From: a virus
Strand: one strand, 5' to 3'
IMG/VR virus record: IMGVR_UViG_3300042881_003765
Span: 1 to 29,818 of that record
Length of the DNA: 29,818 nucleotides
This document shows positions 28,910-29,818 of this stretch, piece by piece. Below the pieces are notes generated by a model. The model was not told the origin of the DNA. It saw only the letters and a program-made list of their open reading frames with translations, and did not search any database. Within the stretch, counting starts at the first letter, position 1. Every line of letters begins with the position of its first letter. The position numbers and the translations under genes were made by a program.

Positions 28910-28936
28910 AAAAAGGAGGGTTTTATCCCTCCTTTT
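28908..28936. terminator. Bidirectional terminator between gp53 and gp32
   Basis: AAAAGGAGGG (28911-28920) pairs perfectly with CCCTCCTTTT (28927-28936) around the loop TTTTAT. T runs follow on both strands (TTTTAGTT on plus, seven T on minus), so it can stop both convergent transcripts. It begins at the gp53 stop codon and ends six bases before the gp32 stop codon. Confidence 0.9.
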
Positions 28937-28942
28937 AGTTTA

Positions 28943-29818
28943 TCAGGACTCGGCGAGTTTTTGGAAGTAACTCAGAGCATCATCTGCATCTTCATCATCT
29001 TCTTCCTGTACTGCAGGACGAGCAATCTCAAAGGAAGGAGTGGAACGCTTCGGAGCAGACTCACCACGACGTTCTGCTTCCCACTGTTCATCCTCTTCAA
29101 CGGTCTCAGGATCCTGTCGTGCGGGGGCTTTTGCACCCAGGACATAATCCAGACGCTTCTTCAGTTCCTCGTAGGACTTGAAGTTTGATGTAGCAGCGAA
29201 CTCATTGAGATCGTTCAGGTTCTTATAGATGCGTTCCAGTTTGTCATCATCATCCAGAAGAGTAGAAGGCTTCTCAAACTCGGACTTATCGTAGTTCCAG
29301 TAACCTTCAACCTTACGAATCTTCAGTTTGAAGTTAGCACCAGTCCAGAAGTCAAAAGGATTGACAGCTTCTTCATCGGCAAACTGCGGTTGCATCGCTT
29401 CGGTAATCTTATCATAGATCTTCTTACCGAACTTGTAGAGGAACACACGACCCTCATTCTCGGGGTGTGCAGGATCACTCACCACATAGATGTTGGCGTA
29501 GTAGGAGAGTTTGCGTTTCTGTTTCCGAGCAATCTCCTTATCACGATCGGATCCAGAGTTCCACAGAACACGGTTGTGTTCGGACACAGGATCTTTCTGT
29601 CCCAGAGTCGTCAGAGAGTTTTCGATGTACCAACCACCAGGGCCTTGGAATGCATGACTCCAGACTTGAGCCCAAGGAAGTTCACATCCTTCGGGTGCAG
29701 GGAGGAATCGGATGACTGCGTAACCATTTCCAGCTTTGTCTACTTCAGGTTTCCAGAAACGATCATCAGAACCACTTTCTCCACTATTCAGTTTTTCGAC
29801 TTGTTTGATCAGTTTTTC
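28943..29818 (-). CDS. 32: gp32 single-stranded DNA-binding protein (partial)
   Basis: The open frame runs to the window edge; 291 residues are visible, and only a short N-terminal piece is missing compared with T4 gp32 (301). A GTG at 29585-29587 is internal, because the frame continues upstream through KLIKQVEKLNSGESGSDDRF, WKPEVDKAGNGYAVIRFLPA and WSHAFQGPGGWYIENS. The OB-fold core follows: KRKLSYYANIYVVSDPAHPE, FKYGKK-like KIYDKI, GANFKLKIRKVEGYWNYD. The acidic tail EEDDEDADDALSYFQKL binds partner replication proteins. The T4 zinc ligands Cys77, Cys87 and Cys90 correspond here to Ser, Val and His, while the first His is kept. It coats single-stranded DNA in replication, recombination and repair. 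Confidence 0.95.
   Translation of the reverse strand, partial: EKLIKQVEKLNSGESGSDDRFWKPEVDKAGNGYAVIRFLPAPEGCELPWAQVWSHAFQGPGGWYIENSLTTLGQKDPVSEHNRVLWNSGSDRDKEIARKQKRKLSYYANIYVVSDPAHPENEGRVFLYKFGKKIYDKITEAMQPQFADEEAVNPFDFWTGANFKLKIRKVEGYWNYDKSEFEKPSTLLDDDDKLERIYKNLNDLNEFAATSNFKSYEELKKRLDYVLGAKAPARQDPETVEEDEQWEAERRGESAPKRSTPSFEIARPAVQEEDDEDADDALSYFQKLAES

Noticed and set aside
28943-29587. gp32 starting at 29587 as a complete 214-residue gene
   Set aside because: The codon there is a GTG inside the OB-fold; the same frame is open to the window edge and encodes the conserved gp32 N-terminal half.

Overview
The window is a piece of a T4-like (contractile-tail) cyanophage genome, most likely a marine Synechococcus or Prochlorococcus myovirus. 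The basis is a T4-type baseplate/tail gene set (gp4, gp48, gp53, gp54, gp26, gp51, gp27, gp5) together with gp32, AT-rich coding, T4-type late promoter octamers, tRNAs for A-ending codons, and a small protein with the CP12 C-terminal signature, a regulator of the Calvin cycle carried by cyanophages. There is no IS element, CRISPR array or integrase.

Layout. Bases 1-1834 hold six small minus-strand accessory genes: three unrecognised, one with a capsid-targeting-like N-terminus, one secreted glycine-zipper protein with its own sigma70-like promoter, and one six-cysteine zinc-ribbon-like protein. Bases 1929-8663 hold a 2180-residue tail-fibre-type protein ending in an S74 intramolecular chaperone, followed by a small coiled-coil gene; the unit is bounded by hairpin terminators on both sides. 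Bases 8795-10394 form a second accessory unit read from a near-consensus sigma70-like promoter: three overlapping small genes, three tRNAs (Ile-UAU, Leu-UAA, Thr-UGU), a 54-residue protein and a Mom-like DNA-modification protein. Bases 10469-23952 are a nearly gapless minus-strand block of virion genes: a coiled-coil structural protein, two tandem paralogous structural proteins, a beta-helical spike-like protein, gp5, a CP12-like gene, gp27, an M23-peptidase protein, a SleB-like hydrolase/tape-measure-like protein, gp51-like, gp26 and gp54. A 28-bp divergent gap with a perfect TATAAATA late promoter then launches a plus-strand block (gp4, an unknown gene, gp48, gp53; 23981-28909), which ends at a bidirectional terminator facing a convergent, partial gp32 (28943-29818, cut by the window edge).

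How it works together. Most genes build the baseplate hub and wedge, tail-tube cap and fibres. The gp5 here has the OB-fold but no lysozyme; peptidoglycan cutting appears to have moved to two neighbouring proteins carrying an M23 endopeptidase and a SleB-like hydrolase domain, and the beta-helical spike seems to be a separate gene. The CP12-like gene overlaps both gp27 and gp5 by a few bases, so a photosynthesis-metabolism regulator appears translationally coupled to hub synthesis. The accessory genes look aimed at the host: DNA masking (Mom-like), codon supply (tRNAs) and a possible envelope protein.

All family assignments come from motif recognition by eye, with no database search.
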